64,000 bases of DNA from Hungatella_A sp034142505 (GTDB lineage Bacteria; Bacillota; Clostridia; Lachnospirales; Lachnospiraceae), in assembly GCA_034142505.1 (NCBI GenBank), contig JAWZDV010000092.1, forward strand, positions 1 to 64,000, given 5' to 3'. A model generated the notes under the pieces. The model was given only the letters and a program-made list of their open reading frames with translations. It ran no database searches and was not told the DNA's origin. Below, piece by piece: positions 24,942 to 34,573 of the stretch (position 1 is its first letter; each line of letters begins with the position of its first letter). The position numbers and the translations under genes are program-made.

Positions 24942-25799
24942 TTAAACGCCAGTCATTTTCTCTCTCAGGTTATCTAAAAACGAGACGTTCTTCAATTTTA
25001 CCAGCAGCGTCACGGTCTTTGCTTCCTCGATCTCAATCCGGTCACCCGGTTTCACGTCCCAAACCGCGTCACCGTCGAAGACAACCACCTGTCCTCCGGC
25101 GTCGCTGCCGGTCATATCGATCCCGATCTTGTCCTCCGCCGGGAAGACGATGCTTCTCATGTTCAGCGCATGGGGACAAATCGGGGTTAGGATCGTCATT
25201 CTGGCGGCTGGTTCCACGATGGGACCTCCTGCGGACAGGTTATATGCCGTGGAGCCGGTTGGGGTCGCCACGATCATGCCGTCGGCCGTGTACTCGTTTA
25301 AGCATTCGCCGTTGACGGAAATTCTGAATTTCAGCACCCGGAGCATTTCCCGTCTTGTGAGGACGATCTCATTTAAGGCGCGGCCTTCGTATAATTTCTC
25401 TCCTGAACGGTAAACGCTGCCCTTTAGCATCATCCGCTTCTCAACCCGGTACTGGTCGTTGATTAAATCGTCCAGCATCCGGTTGATGTCTTCCTGGCGG
25501 CTGATCTGGGTCAGATAGCCGAGGGTGCCAAGATTTACCCCGATAATGGGAATCTGGCGGCCGGCAATATCTCTGGCAGCCTGAATCAGGGTGCCGTCGC
25601 CGCCCAGCGTGATGATACAGTCGGTGTGTTCCGGGATCTGGCCGGCATCGGTGTATTTATATAATCTGGGTCCCGCCGCCGGGTTTTCCCCCTGGATGGC
25701 ACAGCCACAGCCCTTTGATTCCAGATAACGGCAGATGGACTGGGCTATCTCTTCTACATGCTCTTTATCAGGATTGGTAATCAGATAAAACTGTCTCAT
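24942..25799 (-). CDS. nadK: NAD kinase
   Basis: This 285-residue enzyme phosphorylates NAD to NADP. It has the family motifs TLGGDGTLIQAARD (GGDG), VNLGTLGYLTQ, the NE/D segment LNEIVLTR and the C-terminal glycine-rich TADGMIVATPTGSTAYNLSA. The cysteine-rich N-terminal loop is typical of clostridial proteins. It sits between tlyA and argR; the gap to tlyA is 134 bp and shows nothing else. Confidence 0.95.
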   Translation of the reverse strand: MRQFYLITNPDKEHVEEIAQSICRYLESKGCGCAIQGENPAAGPRLYKYTDAGQIPEHTDCIITLGGDGTLIQAARDIAGRQIPIIGVNLGTLGYLTQISRQEDINRMLDDLINDQYRVEKRMMLKGSVYRSGEKLYEGRALNEIVLTRREMLRVLKFRISVNGECLNEYTADGMIVATPTGSTAYNLSAGGPIVEPAARMTILTPICPHALNMRSIVFPAEDKIGIDMTGSDAGGQVVVFDGDAVWDVKPGDRIEIEEAKTVTLLVKLKNVSFLDNLREKMTGV

Positions 25800-25933
25800 C
25801 TGCTCTGGCTCCGTTCATGATTATGTGAATCACTTGTATCACTGATTCTGTGCGGCGGCCCTGGGGCCGCATGTTTCCTGTTCTTTGTCACCCGGGACTC
25901 TTACAGACCGCAAAACTCACCGCCTGCTGCCGT

Positions 25934-26749
25934 TTACAGCGTGCTGTGGGCTTCCTCCACGATCCGTTTCGGGTCTACCGGCATTTCCACGTATCTTTCT
26001 CCGTCTAAATGACGTTCCGGATGGTTCTGGAGGTACAGCAGGTATTCAATATTGCCCTCCGGCCCTTTGATGGGGGAGAACTCTAAGTTTCGGATTCCAA
26101 AGCCGATGCCCTCCGCATAGGATATCACCTGTTCGATGACCTCCAAGTGGGTGCTCTTCTCTCTCACCACGCCCTTTTTGCCTACCTTTTCCCGGCCGGC
26201 CTCAAACTGGGGCTTGATCAGACAGACGATCTGTCCGTCCTCCGCCAGCAGCGCCTTCACAGGTCCAAGAACCTTCGTCAGGGAAATGAAGGAGACATCG
26301 ATGGAGGAAAACTGGATACGGTCCGGAATATCGGCCTCCGTGACATAACGGATGTTGGTCTTCTCCATGCATACCACCCGCGGGTCGTTGCGAAGCTTCC
26401 AGGCCAGCTGGCCGTGGCCCACATCAACGGCGTAGACCTTGACCGCGCCGTTTTGCAGCATGCAGTCGGTGAAGCCGCCGGTGGAGGAACCCACATCCAT
26501 ACAGATCTTCCCCTCCAGCGTGACGCCGAAATGAGTCATGGCTTTCTCTAATTTTAAGCCGCCGCGGCTGACGTATTTTAAAGTGGCTCCGCGGACTTCG
26601 ATGGAAACGGTATCCTCAAAGGTGGTTCCCGCCTTGTCTTCCTTCTGGCCTTCCACATAGACGATGCCCGACATGATAATGGCCTTGGCCTTCTCTCTGG
26701 ACTCCGCTAAATTCCGGTTCACCAAAAGGATGTCCAACCGTTCTTTCAT
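25934..26749 (-). CDS. tlyA: TlyA-family 2'-O-ribose rRNA methyltransferase
   Basis: This 271-residue protein combines an N-terminal S4 RNA-binding domain (residues 1-60: ERLDILLVNRNLAESREKAK) with an FtsJ-like SAM-dependent methyltransferase domain (VSRGGLKLEKA, CMDVGSSTGGFTDCMLQ, DVSFISL, LIKPQFEAGR). TlyA enzymes methylate cytidines in 16S/23S rRNA; some are annotated as hemolysins. It lies 25 bp after dxs in the conserved housekeeping operon. Confidence 0.93.
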   Translation of the reverse strand: MKERLDILLVNRNLAESREKAKAIIMSGIVYVEGQKEDKAGTTFEDTVSIEVRGATLKYVSRGGLKLEKAMTHFGVTLEGKICMDVGSSTGGFTDCMLQNGAVKVYAVDVGHGQLAWKLRNDPRVVCMEKTNIRYVTEADIPDRIQFSSIDVSFISLTKVLGPVKALLAEDGQIVCLIKPQFEAGREKVGKKGVVREKSTHLEVIEQVISYAEGIGFGIRNLEFSPIKGPEGNIEYLLYLQNHPERHLDGERYVEMPVDPKRIVEEAHSTL

Positions 26750-26774
26750 TTGTGTTCCTCTTTCTCAGTCAATC

Positions 26775-28670
26775 TCAGATTATTTTCTTTTTTAAATTCC
26801 GGCCGGTCTCTGTCAGATAGTGGGCCTTGATGGTCTTAATGATGGAATCGCTGTCGATTCCCAGATCTTCCCGCAGGATGGACACATTGCCGTGCTCCAC
26901 ATAGGCGTCCGGCAGGGCGATGTTGAGTACCTTTACATCCGGATGATGCTCGTGGATATAGGCCGTCACCTGGAGACCGTAGCCGCCCTGGAGTACATTT
27001 TCCTCCAGTGTCACGACATAGTCATGGGTGGACGCCAGCAGATCGACCAGCTCGGTGTCAATGGGTTTGATGAAGCGGCCATTGGCCAGAGTACAGGATA
27101 CGTCCTCCGCCATCAGCTTCTCCCGGATGTGTTCCGCGGTACTCACCATGCTTCCCACTGCCAGCAGCGCCATATCCGTTCCTTCATATAAAGTCTCGCC
27201 CTTCCCGTATTCAATGGGGCTGTCAAATTCTTTCAGTCCGCGGTAAGCTTCCCCCCTGGGGTAGCGGATCGCGATAGGACCGTCGTATTTCATGGCAAAG
27301 GCCAGATCAAGACGGAACTCCCACAAATTCTTCGGAGCCACCACGCACATGTTGGGAATGGCGGTCAAATACGACAAGTCAAAGATTCCCTGATGGGTCT
27401 CCCCGTCGCTTCCCACCAGTCCCGCCCGGTCTACGGCAAATACCACCGGCAGATTCTGTAAGCACACGTCGTGGACGATCTGGTCATAGGCTCTCTGTAA
27501 AAAGGAAGAATACACGGCCACAACCGGTTTCAGCCCTGTGGCTGCCATACCTGCGGCCGATGTGACTGCATGTTCCTCCGCGATTCCCACGTCAAAAAAC
27601 CTGGTGGGATACAGCTGGCCAAACCGCTTAAGTCCGGTTCCGTCAGGCATGGCGGCAGTCACTGCCACAATCCGCGGGTCTTTCTCTGCAAGTTTACATA
27701 ATTCTTTTGAAAATACATCCGTATAAGTGGGATAGATCTTCTCGTTTTTGCTCTTCCCACTGGTGATATCAAAAGGCTCCACGCCGTGGAACCGGGACGG
27801 ATTCTTCTCGGCCGGACCGTAGCCTTTGCCTTTTTTCGTCAGGACGTGGACAATCACCGCATGGTCCAGTTTTCTTGCTTCCTGAAGGACCTTGCACAGC
27901 TGTTTGATATCGTGGCCGTCCACAGGACCTAAGTAGACCAGTCCCATGTTCTCAAACAGCATGCCAGGGATAATCAGCTGTTTGATCCCCTGTTTGGTCC
28001 GGCTGATCTTGTCAATGACTTTTTCACCAAGCACCGGAATTTTCTCCAGAACGCTGGTCACATTTTTCTTTAAATCATTGTAGCCGGTGCCGGTACGGAT
28101 GCTGCTCAGATATTTGGACATGCCGCCTACATTTTCGGAGATGGACATGTTGTTATCGTTTAAGATGATGATAAAATTCTTTTTCAGCCTTGCCGCGTTG
28201 TTTAACGCCTCGTAGGCCATGCCGCCGGTGAGGGCGCCGTCGCCGATGACGGACACAATGGAATAGTCCTCTCCCAAAAGATCACGGCCCTGGGCCATGC
28301 CGAGGCCGGCTGAAATGGAGGTCGAACTGTGGCCGGTGTTGAAGGCGTCACAGGGGCTTTCCTTTGTCTTCGGGAAACCGCTCATGCCGCCGTACTGGCG
28401 CAGCTCGTCGAACTCTGCTTTTCTGCCGCTCAGAATTTTATGGGTGTAGGACTGGTGGCCTACATCCCAGATGATTTTATCCTTTGGTAAATCAAACGTC
28501 AGATACATGGCCATAGTAAGCTCCACTACCCCGAGGTTTGACGCTAAATGGCCGCCGGTCGTGCTGATTTTCTCGATCAGAAAATCGCGGATCTCATGGG
28601 ATAAGACTTCGATCTCCGCTTTGTCCAGCTTCTTGATATCCTGTGGCCCGTTTATTTTTTCCAATATCAT
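26775..28670 (-). CDS. dxs: 1-deoxy-D-xylulose-5-phosphate synthase
   Basis: This 631-residue thiamine-diphosphate enzyme condenses pyruvate and glyceraldehyde-3-phosphate in the first step of the MEP isoprenoid pathway. Landmarks are IWDVGHQSYTHKIL, the ThDP motif VIGDGALTGGMAYEALNNA, SRFHGVEPFD, and in the C-terminal half VGIAEEHAVTSAAGMA and LEENVLQGGYG. It is 15 bp downstream of ispA, so MEP entry and prenyl elongation are co-expressed. Confidence 0.97.
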   Translation of the reverse strand: MILEKINGPQDIKKLDKAEIEVLSHEIRDFLIEKISTTGGHLASNLGVVELTMAMYLTFDLPKDKIIWDVGHQSYTHKILSGRKAEFDELRQYGGMSGFPKTKESPCDAFNTGHSSTSISAGLGMAQGRDLLGEDYSIVSVIGDGALTGGMAYEALNNAARLKKNFIIILNDNNMSISENVGGMSKYLSSIRTGTGYNDLKKNVTSVLEKIPVLGEKVIDKISRTKQGIKQLIIPGMLFENMGLVYLGPVDGHDIKQLCKVLQEARKLDHAVIVHVLTKKGKGYGPAEKNPSRFHGVEPFDITSGKSKNEKIYPTYTDVFSKELCKLAEKDPRIVAVTAAMPDGTGLKRFGQLYPTRFFDVGIAEEHAVTSAAGMAATGLKPVVAVYSSFLQRAYDQIVHDVCLQNLPVVFAVDRAGLVGSDGETHQGIFDLSYLTAIPNMCVVAPKNLWEFRLDLAFAMKYDGPIAIRYPRGEAYRGLKEFDSPIEYGKGETLYEGTDMALLAVGSMVSTAEHIREKLMAEDVSCTLANGRFIKPIDTELVDLLASTHDYVVTLEENVLQGGYGLQVTAYIHEHHPDVKVLNIALPDAYVEHGNVSILREDLGIDSDSIIKTIKAHYLTETGRNLKKKII

Positions 28671-28685
28671 AATACATTCTTCTCT

Positions 28686-29573
28686 CTACTTCTGTCTTTT
28701 CACCAGCAGGTGGATCAGATTCTCCAGGAATTCGTGATCCCCCGGCAGCATGTTCAGGCATTCCACAGCCTGATTGGAAATACGCTCCACATCCGCGGCG
28801 GCCTGTTCCATACCGTAGAGGGAGACGTACGTAGTCTTATTGTTCTTCTCATCGCTTCCCACCGGTTTGCCAAGCACTTCCTGGCTGCTGGTCACATCCA
28901 GAATATCATCCTGGATCTGGAAGGCCATACCGATCGCGGCAGCCATCTTCTCCACGGTGTGAAGCTGGGTCTCATCAGCGCCGCCAAGCAAGGTGCCGAT
29001 CATCATAGGCGCCTCCAAAAGAGCGCCGGTTTTCAGCCGGTAGATAAAATCCAGCTGGTCTTCATTCAGTGGTTTGCCGGTCAGTTCCACATCTACAGTC
29101 TGTCCGCCGATCATGCCATAGATTCCTGCCTTGGAAGACAGTATCTGAATGCAGCGGCCCACGGTCTCAGGACGGTCCGTCATGGAAAATGCCTTCGACG
29201 CCGTCTCCAATGCGTAGATGAACAGGGCGTCGCCTGCCAGAACTGCCATGTCGTAACCGTATTTGACCCAGGTAGTCGGAACTCCCCGGCGGAACTCGTC
29301 GTTGTCCATACACGGGAGGTCGTCGTGAACCAGGGAGAAAGTGTGAATCATCTCGATGGCAGCCATAAACGGCTCCACCTCTCTTCCCTCCTTGCCAAAC
29401 AAACGGTATACTTCCCGCATAAACAGCGGGCGGAGTCTTTTGCCCCCCGCCTTCATACTGTAATTCATTGCTTCTATTAAATTTTTCTGCTGTCCTTCTT
29501 CTTTGGGAAGCCAGGCTTCAATGACCTGCTCCACTTCCCTGGTATAGCGCTCAAGCTGCTCACTGGGATTCAT
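28686..29573 (-). CDS. ispA: Farnesyl-diphosphate synthase type polyprenyl synthetase
   Basis: This 295-residue prenyltransferase extends DMAPP/GPP with IPP. It has the first Asp-rich motif DDLPCMDND (DDxxxxD) after SLVHDDLPC, and the second, IQDDILD. It also has GGKRLRPLF and KTTYVSLYG. GGAGGAG is directly before ATG at 29573; an ATG four codons upstream lies in the ribosome site. The gene overlaps the end of xseB by 14 bp. Confidence 0.95.
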   Translation of the reverse strand: MNPSEQLERYTREVEQVIEAWLPKEEGQQKNLIEAMNYSMKAGGKRLRPLFMREVYRLFGKEGREVEPFMAAIEMIHTFSLVHDDLPCMDNDEFRRGVPTTWVKYGYDMAVLAGDALFIYALETASKAFSMTDRPETVGRCIQILSSKAGIYGMIGGQTVDVELTGKPLNEDQLDFIYRLKTGALLEAPMMIGTLLGGADETQLHTVEKMAAAIGMAFQIQDDILDVTSSQEVLGKPVGSDEKNNKTTYVSLYGMEQAAADVERISNQAVECLNMLPGDHEFLENLIHLLVKRQK

Positions 29574-29805
29574 AATCTCCTCCATCTTCAGCTAATACAA
29601 GTATCTGTTTTTCTACTTTGTCAAGACGTAAGCTGCACTCCTTCACTAACTTCATCCCGGCCTCGTAGGAGGCAAAGGATTCCTCTAAGGTGCTTTCGCC
29701 GTGTTCCATCTTTTCTACAATCGCTTCCAGCTCCCGGAAAGTCTCCTCGATGGATTTTGTCTCCTGGGGAGCCGCTTCCTGGTCTGCTTTTTTGGTTCTT
29801 GCCAT
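29560..29805 (-). CDS. xseB: Exodeoxyribonuclease VII small subunit
   Basis: This 81-residue helical protein has the XseB pattern FRELEAIVEKMEHGESTLEESF and YEAGMKLVKECSLRLDKVEKQ. Exo VII degrades single-stranded DNA; the small subunit binds the XseA coiled arms. It is 13 bp after xseA and overlaps ispA. Confidence 0.95.
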   Translation of the reverse strand: MARTKKADQEAAPQETKSIEETFRELEAIVEKMEHGESTLEESFASYEAGMKLVKECSLRLDKVEKQILVLAEDGGDYESQ

Positions 29806-29818
29806 TGTTTATTTTCCT

Positions 29819-31057
29819 CTATTTTCTGTCACTGGTCTGCATGTCCAAAACAGCAGGCTCCAGTGGTTCTGTCTCTATCACTTTGCTTCTGATTTTTCCG
29901 TCCGACAGCCGAACTTCCAATAAATCGCCGGACTTTAGCGTCCGGACGGTCTCTACCCGCTGTCCCGCTTCATCGGTGACAAAGCCAAAGCCTTTGCCGA
30001 TCTTTTGAAGAGGGGACAAGCCGTGAAGCCTGCCGCTTAAGATGGCCAGACGATGGCGTTCCTGCATCAATTTCCGGTCCATATGGGTTTTCATCCGGTC
30101 TTCCAGCTCTATTAAGTGCTGTCTCCTGTCGCGGATCTGGCGTTCCGGGTGATTCATCTGCAGTTTCAGCCGGTATTGTTCCAACTGGTATCTGCGCCGT
30201 TCCATTTTCCGCTCCATGCTTCGAAGAAGCGCCTGGCGGTACATAGCCACCTGGCCTTCAAACTGCCGGTAGTCAAATACCGCCAGTTCGGCCGCTGCTG
30301 AGGGCGTCGGCGCTCTCATATCCGCCACGTAATCGGCAATCGTCACATCCGTCTCGTGGCCCACCGCTGAGATGACGGGGGTGCCGCACTCGAAGATGGC
30401 GCGCGCCACCATCTCTTCATTAAACGCCCAGAGGTCCTCGATGGAACCGCCGCCGCGGCCAACGATCATCACATCTAAGCCCATCCGGTCCAGCGTCCTG
30501 ATGCCCTGGACGATGCTGTACTTTGCCTGTTCACCCTGAACCAGGGCCGGGTAGAGTATCAGCTGGACGTATGGATTCCGCCTTGCGGCGATGTTCATAA
30601 TATCGCGGATCGCCGCTCCTGTGCTGGCCGTCACTATCCCCACGGTCTTTGCGTATCGGGGAATCGGACGCTTGTATTCCGGGGCAAACATGCCCATCTC
30701 CTCCAGTTCGTCCCGCAGTTTCTGGTAACGCTCGAACAGATCACCGTTGCCGTCCCGCTTGATCTCCCTGGCGTACAGCTGGTATTTGCCGTCCCGCTCG
30801 TAGACATCCACGGAGCCGGACACCGTCACCTGCTGTCCTTCCTGTAATGTAAAAGTGAGACCTTTTCTCTGGCTGGCAAACATCACAGCCGATAAGGTCC
30901 CTGACTTGTCTTTCAATGTAAAATAAATATGTCCTGATGAATGATACTTGCAGTTGGAAATCTCTCCCTTGACAGAAATACGGTTCAGCAGAAAGTCCTG
31001 CGTAAACATATTCTTGATATAGGAGTTCACCTGCGATACAGAATATACACCTGCCAT
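29819..31057 (-). CDS. xseA: Exodeoxyribonuclease VII large subunit
   Basis: This 412-residue subunit has an N-terminal OB-fold (residues 1-100: YSVSQVNSYIKNMFTQD, ISNCKYHSSGHIYFTLKD). The nuclease domain has GIVTASTGAAIRDI, IVGRGGGSIEDLWAFNEE and SAVGHETD. A C-terminal basic coiled region follows. It starts 3 bp after nusB. Confidence 0.96.
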   Translation of the reverse strand: MAGVYSVSQVNSYIKNMFTQDFLLNRISVKGEISNCKYHSSGHIYFTLKDKSGTLSAVMFASQRKGLTFTLQEGQQVTVSGSVDVYERDGKYQLYAREIKRDGNGDLFERYQKLRDELEEMGMFAPEYKRPIPRYAKTVGIVTASTGAAIRDIMNIAARRNPYVQLILYPALVQGEQAKYSIVQGIRTLDRMGLDVMIVGRGGGSIEDLWAFNEEMVARAIFECGTPVISAVGHETDVTIADYVADMRAPTPSAAAELAVFDYRQFEGQVAMYRQALLRSMERKMERRRYQLEQYRLKLQMNHPERQIRDRRQHLIELEDRMKTHMDRKLMQERHRLAILSGRLHGLSPLQKIGKGFGFVTDEAGQRVETVRTLKSGDLLEVRLSDGKIRSKVIETEPLEPAVLDMQTSDRK

Positions 31058-31060
31058 AGA

Positions 31061-31510
31061 TCAGCCCTTCACCAGTTTCGCCAGAACACCGTTGATGAAC
31101 GCGGGTGAATCATTTCCTCCAAATTTCTTGGCCAGCTCCACTGCCTCATTGATTGCTACTTTTTCCGGTACCTCATCGTCATAAAGCATCTCATAAAGGG
31201 CCAGGCGAAGGATCGTCAAATCCACCTTCCCCATCCTTTTGGTCTTCCATCCCTGGGCTACTTCATCAATCTTCGCATCCAGTTCCGGCACCTTGCACAT
31301 GATCTCTTCCGTTTTTTGTTTCAAAAACGTTTCATGCTTTTCGCTCATGGCAACGTTGTGAATGATCTCCTCCACCCCTTCCGGTGTCAGCCCATCCTCA
31401 CTCGGCTCCTCAAAATAGCGCTCCAGCTGCTCCTCTTTCTCCTCCGCAGGATAAAAATCAGCGCAGAACAGCATCTTAAAGCAATGTTCACGCAGTTGAC
31501 TTCTCGTCAT
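31061..31510 (-). CDS. nusB: Transcription antitermination factor NusB
   Basis: This 149-residue all-helical protein begins TRSQLREHCFKMLF and ends with the family pattern VAINEAVELAKKFGGNDSPAFINGVLAK. It binds boxA RNA with NusE in rRNA antitermination. It is the first gene of the long operon that runs to recN and beyond, with a good promoter upstream. Confidence 0.95.
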   Translation of the reverse strand: MTRSQLREHCFKMLFCADFYPAEEKEEQLERYFEEPSEDGLTPEGVEEIIHNVAMSEKHETFLKQKTEEIMCKVPELDAKIDEVAQGWKTKRMGKVDLTILRLALYEMLYDDEVPEKVAINEAVELAKKFGGNDSPAFINGVLAKLVKG

Positions 31511-31625
31511 CTGTCAAATCCTCCCGTATGACAACAGCCGCATCTGGCAGCTGGTTCATTTCTGTACTTTATTTGCGCCAAGCGCAGCCTGCCCGCTGGG
31601 CATGCATATTTACTCATTTGGGTCT

Positions 31626-31654
31626 ATTATATATGAAACCTTCCCATTCTACAA
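31626..31654 (-). promoter_or_regulatory. Sigma-A promoter of the nusB operon
   Basis: On the minus strand TTGTAG (31649-31654) and TATAAT (31626-31631) are 17 bp apart. The 314-bp stretch 31511-31824 holds this promoter, a ~115-bp leader and the terminator of the upstream island. No gene was seen in it. Confidence 0.65.
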
Positions 31655-31768
31655 GAGTTTAATCCATATTTATTAAAATCATTTTAACATAACTACTATA
31701 TCTTGTAAATCTGATTTCTATTTCCATATGGTTATCGCAGTTGGATGAAACGCTAGTCGTAAAACAGG

Positions 31769-31820
31769 GAAACAAAACACAGCCGTCATTTCCCTATTTT
31801 TCAGGAAATAACGGCTGTGT
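31769..31820 (-). terminator. Terminator of the PTS island
   Basis: On the minus strand ACACAGCCGT-ATTTCC and GGAAATGACGGCTGTGT form a long stem followed by TTTGTTTCC. It isolates the sugar island from nusB. Confidence 0.85.
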
Positions 31821-31824
31821 GCTT

Positions 31825-32469
31825 TTATACCCGTGATGGCAGCAGGTCCAGAATCTCATTCAGTTTTTCTATGTGATAGGCCGCCGGAGTCTGGTCAAAA
31901 TCAAAACGGTCATCGCGAATGGCGGCGATCGTCATATTGGCGGCGGCCGCAGCCTGGATTCCATAGGTGGAATCTTCCACCACAAAGCACTCCTCTGGCC
32001 GGCAGCCAAGCTTGGCGGCCGAGTGGAGATAAATCTCCGGGTTTGGTTTGCTTTCCTGAAACATATCTCCGCTGACTACGTAGTCAAAGCTTTCCGTCAG
32101 ACCGCATTGCTCCAGCACTTTAGCAATTCCCTCCGTACTGGTGGAGGAAGCCAAACCGAGAAGATATCCCCGGGCCCGCAGCGTTTTTAACAGTCCCGGC
32201 ACCTCTTTTCTCAGGATTTCAGGATAATACACCTCACAGTCAAACCAGTCCTGAATCTTCTGATCAAACACATCCCTGTCCTCCCTGCTGCCCGAAGCCT
32301 CGTAGAGTATGTCAAGCGTCTGGCGCAGATGCGCCCCTACAATGGCTTTCATCTTCTTCAGGGTAATGTTGGGATACTCTCCCTTCATCTTTTGGAACAG
32401 ATATTCCAGATACACCATCTCACTGTCAATCAATACCCCGTCCATGTCAAATATAACCGCTCTTATCAT
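31825..32469 (-). CDS. HAD-superfamily phosphatase (beta-phosphoglucomutase-like)
   Basis: This 214-residue HAD hydrolase has a C1 cap: nucleophile motif IFDMDGVLIDSE, SST segment LASSTSTEGI, and KPNPEIYL with ECFVVEDSTYG as lysine and acidic motifs. Enzymes of this group hydrolyse or isomerise sugar phosphates. As last gene of the PTS island it could dephosphorylate a sugar-phosphate intermediate; the substrate is not readable. It begins 5 bp after the PTS IIA gene. Confidence 0.88.
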   Translation of the reverse strand: MIRAVIFDMDGVLIDSEMVYLEYLFQKMKGEYPNITLKKMKAIVGAHLRQTLDILYEASGSREDRDVFDQKIQDWFDCEVYYPEILRKEVPGLLKTLRARGYLLGLASSTSTEGIAKVLEQCGLTESFDYVVSGDMFQESKPNPEIYLHSAAKLGCRPEECFVVEDSTYGIQAAAAANMTIAAIRDDRFDFDQTPAAYHIEKLNEILDLLPSRV

Positions 32470-32474
32470 TGATT

Positions 32475-32924
32475 TTATATTCCCTCTTCTTCCTCTCCCG
32501 GTTCCATATTCTGCGGTTCCACAAAGGTATAGGCTCCGATGGAGTGCTGTCCAAGATAAACCAGCTCCTCCGCCGTCTTCTCTAATTCTATCCTCTCATT
32601 GCCGGTTATCGCTCTCATGCAGAGTTCCACCGCCATTCCCAGGTTGGCGCCGTAGAGAATTTTCACGTTTTCATCACCGGCATAGAGTGTCGCGGCACAT
32701 TTAAACGGAGAACCACCCAGAATATCACATAAAAGAAATACCTGTCCAAAGGACTTCTTCATCTTTTCCACCTTTTTTTTGATATTGGCCGAAAGTTCCT
32801 CCTCCCCGGCATAGCCCTCAAAATCAATTCCCACCAAAAAATCCACTTCACCTACAAGCAGCTTCAGCGCCGACACCACACCGGTTCCAAAATGCCCATG
32901 CCCGCATACAACAATCCCTATCAT
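32475..32924 (-). CDS. PTS mannose-family IIA component
   Basis: This 149-residue cytosolic EIIA-Man-type protein has an N-terminal phosphorylatable His9 in VVCGHGHFG and the family landmarks LLCDILGGSPFK and YGANLGMAVE. It takes phosphate from HPr and passes it to the separate IIB. The gene is separated from the IIB/IIC/IID genes by the SIS, kinase and GntR genes, a split order within the same operon. The C-terminus is acidic (EPGEEEEGI). Confidence 0.92.
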   Translation of the reverse strand: MIGIVVCGHGHFGTGVVSALKLLVGEVDFLVGIDFEGYAGEEELSANIKKKVEKMKKSFGQVFLLCDILGGSPFKCAATLYAGDENVKILYGANLGMAVELCMRAITGNERIELEKTAEELVYLGQHSIGAYTFVEPQNMEPGEEEEGI

Positions 32925-32953
32925 AGGTTTCCCTCCTCACGGCCCTGTACCGT

Positions 32954-33706
32954 CTAATTATCTGCATAAACCGTAAATTCAAATTTATGGGAGTCACCCG
33001 GCAGCGTCTCCACGCTGACCTCTATGACTCTGTCATTCTGGTCATACACCACATTGCTCACCACCAGCATAGCCTCATCTGCCGGGACACCGAATTCTCT
33101 GCCGATCCGCTCCCCTGCCTGTTTTGCCCAGATACTTCTTAAGCTCCTGGATGGAAATACCTGATAATGGCGCTTAAATGTATGATACAGAGATTCCTTC
33201 TCAAAATTATAATTTTCCAGTCCCGGAAACAGCTTTAACGGAACGTAATTATCAATATGAACAAACGCCTTTCCATCTGCATAGCGCATACGCTCAATAT
33301 GGAGACAGATATCATGTTCCTCCAGGTTCAGCTCATTAAACAGCTCTTCATCATAATCTGCCTTGTGAAACCTCACAAGCCTGGTGTCAGGTATCTTGCA
33401 CAGATGGTCCATTTCCTCCTTAAAGCTCTCCATCTTATACATAAACAATCCCCGGTTATCCGTTTTACACACAACGCCGCCTTTTCTCCGTTTCCGCTGA
33501 ATCAGTCCCTTGGCCTCCAACTCCTGGTATGCCTGACGGATCACCGGCCTTGATATCCCGGTAGAGCGGCACACCTCCTCCTCTGTTGGCAGCTGGGCTC
33601 CCGGAGCCAGACGTCCGCTTCGGATCTCATTCAAAAAACAATCCCTGATCTGCTGGTACAATGGCTCCTGACTGCTCCTGTCAATCACCAGATATTCCAA
33701 TCCCAT
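32954..33706 (-). CDS. GntR/UTRA transcriptional regulator
   Basis: This 250-residue regulator has an N-terminal GntR winged helix (PLYQQIRDCFLNEIRSGRL, PTEEEVCRSTGISRPVIRQA) and a C-terminal UTRA ligand-binding domain (LHIERMRYADGKAFVHIDNY). UTRA proteins usually bind phosphorylated sugars or amino sugars. It lies inside the PTS island and is the likely local repressor. Candidate operator repeats occur in the divergent promoter region at 37.8-37.9 kb. Confidence 0.9.
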   Translation of the reverse strand: MGLEYLVIDRSSQEPLYQQIRDCFLNEIRSGRLAPGAQLPTEEEVCRSTGISRPVIRQAYQELEAKGLIQRKRRKGGVVCKTDNRGLFMYKMESFKEEMDHLCKIPDTRLVRFHKADYDEELFNELNLEEHDICLHIERMRYADGKAFVHIDNYVPLKLFPGLENYNFEKESLYHTFKRHYQVFPSRSLRSIWAKQAGERIGREFGVPADEAMLVVSNVVYDQNDRVIEVSVETLPGDSHKFEFTVYADN

Positions 33707-33718
33707 AATGAACCTCCA

Positions 33719-34573
33719 TTATACTGTTACGGCTTTCATCCCAAATCCTCCCTCCTTCATACAATTGGCAGCTGAATACTCTGCCGCCGAGGCGAGGGCG
33801 CTTTCTACCGCTTCCTTTTGCATCATGATGCCTTTTTTCCATCCTGCATTTAATAAGGATACCACAAAAGCTGTAAAAAATGAATCCCCAGCGCCCATTG
33901 TATCAACCACTTTTATCTTTTTTGCTTCCCCTCTGTAAAGGTGTTTCCCATCGCTGACATACTGTCCCGCATGCCCCATGGTGATCATTACATACCGGGT
34001 TCCCAGCTGGTGATAAGGTTCACAGAAACTCCGGCACTCCTCCTCGTTCATGGGCGGACAGGAAAACAGGGCCATATCCAGATAACCACACACTTTTTTC
34101 ATATAGGTTTCATTTCTATATTTTTCCTTTTCGCCAAAATCATAGGTAAGCACTCCTGGAATATCCTTAAGCTTTATCATCTCATCTTCCATTTTGGCGT
34201 TGCAGCAGCAATGGACCCCGTCAAACTCCCGGATATACTGAAGTTCTTCTTCCCCCAAAACCAGCGGACCGGACCACCTTGTTCCCAGGTCTATCCCCTG
34301 AAAATTGCGTTCCCCGTCAGTGACTATATAATTACACCGCTTGGTGGTCGTCCCCGGGATCCGTCTGCATCTGGAATAGTCCACTCCCGCCCTGGTCATA
34401 GCCTCCATGAGTACACCGCCCATCTCATCGCCCCCCAGATTCCCCAGATAACAGCCCTGTATTCCAAGCAGAGAAGCATGGGCCGCCACATTTACGGCAT
34501 TTCCTCCTGGAAAGCATTCTCCTGTATTCAGATAACAATCAACGACATTATCGCCTAATCCCAGTAATTTCAT
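33719..34573 (-). CDS. PfkB-family sugar kinase, fructoselysine-6-kinase-like
   Basis: This 284-residue ribokinase-family enzyme has an N-terminal substrate motif GGNAVNVAAHAS and the C-terminal ATP/anion-hole motif VDTMGAGDSFFTAF with the catalytic Asp. The short form and the CFPGGNAVNVA opening fit FrlD, which phosphorylates fructoselysine at C6. It starts at the ATG overlapping the TGA of the deglycase gene (TGATG), so the two are translationally coupled; a TTG one codon earlier is less likely. A kinase beside a phosphorylating PTS is unusual. Confidence 0.85.
   Translation of the reverse strand: MKLLGLGDNVVDCYLNTGECFPGGNAVNVAAHASLLGIQGCYLGNLGGDEMGGVLMEAMTRAGVDYSRCRRIPGTTTKRCNYIVTDGERNFQGIDLGTRWSGPLVLGEEELQYIREFDGVHCCCNAKMEDEMIKLKDIPGVLTYDFGEKEKYRNETYMKKVCGYLDMALFSCPPMNEEECRSFCEPYHQLGTRYVMITMGHAGQYVSDGKHLYRGEAKKIKVVDTMGAGDSFFTAFVVSLLNAGWKKGIMMQKEAVESALASAAEYSAANCMKEGGFGMKAVTV

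Noticed and set aside
33941..34558. 205-codon plus-strand frame opposite the PfkB kinase
   Set aside because: Antisense shadow of a well-supported gene, without ribosome site or conserved motif.
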